Source of the DNA: Bacteroidota bacterium
Lineage (GTDB): Bacteria > Bacteroidota > Bacteroidia > Chitinophagales > Chitinophagaceae
Assembly: GCA_023423285.1 (NCBI GenBank)
Contig: JAFAFV010000100.1
Coordinates: 1 to 22,993 of the forward strand
Direction: 5' to 3'
DNA length: 22,993 bases
The notes under the pieces are model-generated. The model ran no database searches and was not told the origin of the DNA. It saw only the letters and a list, made by a program, of their open reading frames with translations. Positions 22,841 to 22,993 of the stretch are shown in pieces. The first letter of the stretch is position 1. Each line of letters opens with the position of its first letter. The position numbers and the translations under genes are program-made.

Positions 22841-22875
22841 AAAAAATGGAGATTGTGCTGATTTTAGAGGATAGC
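22801..22875. repeat. Short inverted repeat with CTATCC core
   Basis: GCTATCCTTTA at 22801-22811 is inverted as TAGAGGATAGC at 22865-22875, with one G-T-type mismatch in 11. The 53-nt interior contains the second and third TCGATGAA copies. The left arm with its flank (AATAGCTATCCTTTAT, 22797-22812) resembles the left tip of the 20659-20827 element (AATGACTATCCGTTAT). Confidence 0.4.
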
Positions 22876-22902
22876 CATAGGAGGCAGGCAAATTTTCAAA
22901 TT

Positions 22903-22992
22903 TTATGAAAATTTTTTCTTTTTAAAGAGGAGGGCATTATACATAGTATCGGCATTTATATTATAGCCTTCTAAAATGCTTTCACAGGTTAT
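22903..22992 (-). CDS. C-terminal tail of an unidentified gene (start outside window)
   Basis: On the minus strand a frame is open from the window edge to TAA at 22905-22903 and encodes 29 residues ending ESILEGYNINADTMYNALLFKKKKFS. The lysine-rich end and mixed hydrophobic pattern look like the C-terminus of a real protein, but no family can be named from so little. The other two minus-strand frames have early stops here. If it is real, the promoter of the secreted-protein gene lies between two co-oriented genes. Confidence 0.4.
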   Translation of the reverse strand: MTCESILEGYNINADTMYNALLFKKKKFS

Positions 22993-22993
22993 C

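Larger units (their letters stand above)
22561..22902. other. 342-nt upstream region of the secreted-protein gene
   Basis: This AT-rich gap lies between the 22560 gene start and the tail of another minus-strand gene. It holds a predicted minus-strand promoter at 22673-22704, three direct repeats at 22791-22840 and a short inverted repeat at 22801-22875. A plus-strand TATGTTTG at 22743-22750 has no TTG partner, and no rightward gene is visible. No Shine-Dalgarno site is seen before the ATG. Confidence 0.6.

Overview
The window looks like a chromosome segment of a Bacteroidota bacterium, probably of the Chitinophagaceae or a near relative. The evidence is a nuo operon of the Bacteroidota kind, promoters of the TAnnTTTG type, few Shine-Dalgarno sites, SCKK-type lipoprotein signals, a very long TamB-like protein and a secreted protein with an ERS-DG-type fibronectin-like C-terminal module. 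I see no tRNA, rRNA, CRISPR array, complete insertion sequence or phage gene.

Region 1 (1-6466, all plus strand) is the distal half of the NADH:quinone oxidoreductase (complex I) operon: the 3' end of nuoI, then nuoJ, nuoK, nuoL, nuoM and nuoN, tightly packed with 1-66 nt gaps or overlaps. A small uncharacterised gene follows nuoN and probably has its own promoter.

Region 2 (6560-14600) is a divergent pair concerned with the cell envelope. On the minus strand is a 948-residue exported protein with an HExxH gluzincin-type protease domain, a propeller-like middle and an outer-membrane barrel whose last third resembles Omp85. On the plus strand is a TamB-like protein of about 1641 residues, which has no ATG, GTG or TTG in a sensible position and most likely starts at a CTG.

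Region 3 (14630-19389, plus strand) holds small enzymes and regulators: a YggS/PLPBP homologue, an exonuclease/endonuclease/phosphatase-fold lipoprotein followed by a good intrinsic terminator, then an AHSA1/SRPBCC protein, a Crp/Fnr regulator, a second SRPBCC protein, a helix-hairpin-helix + DUF1801 protein and a duplicated VOC (PhnB-like) protein.

Region 4 (19465-22993, minus strand) is accessory-like. A HipA-like kinase overlaps a DUF3037 gene. A 169-bp imperfect inverted-repeat element (MITE- or REP-like) and an intrinsic terminator follow. Next is a 552-residue secreted protein whose C-terminal fibronectin-like module is split by a two-helix hydrophobic insert carrying an internal lipobox-like cysteine. 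Upstream of it are three copies of TCGATGAA at an exact 21-bp period, nested with a second CTATCC-type inverted repeat, and then the tail of an unidentified gene.

The least expected items are the split module in the 552-residue protein, the 21-bp-phased repeats upstream of it, the CTG start of tamB and the protease-barrel protein divergent from tamB.
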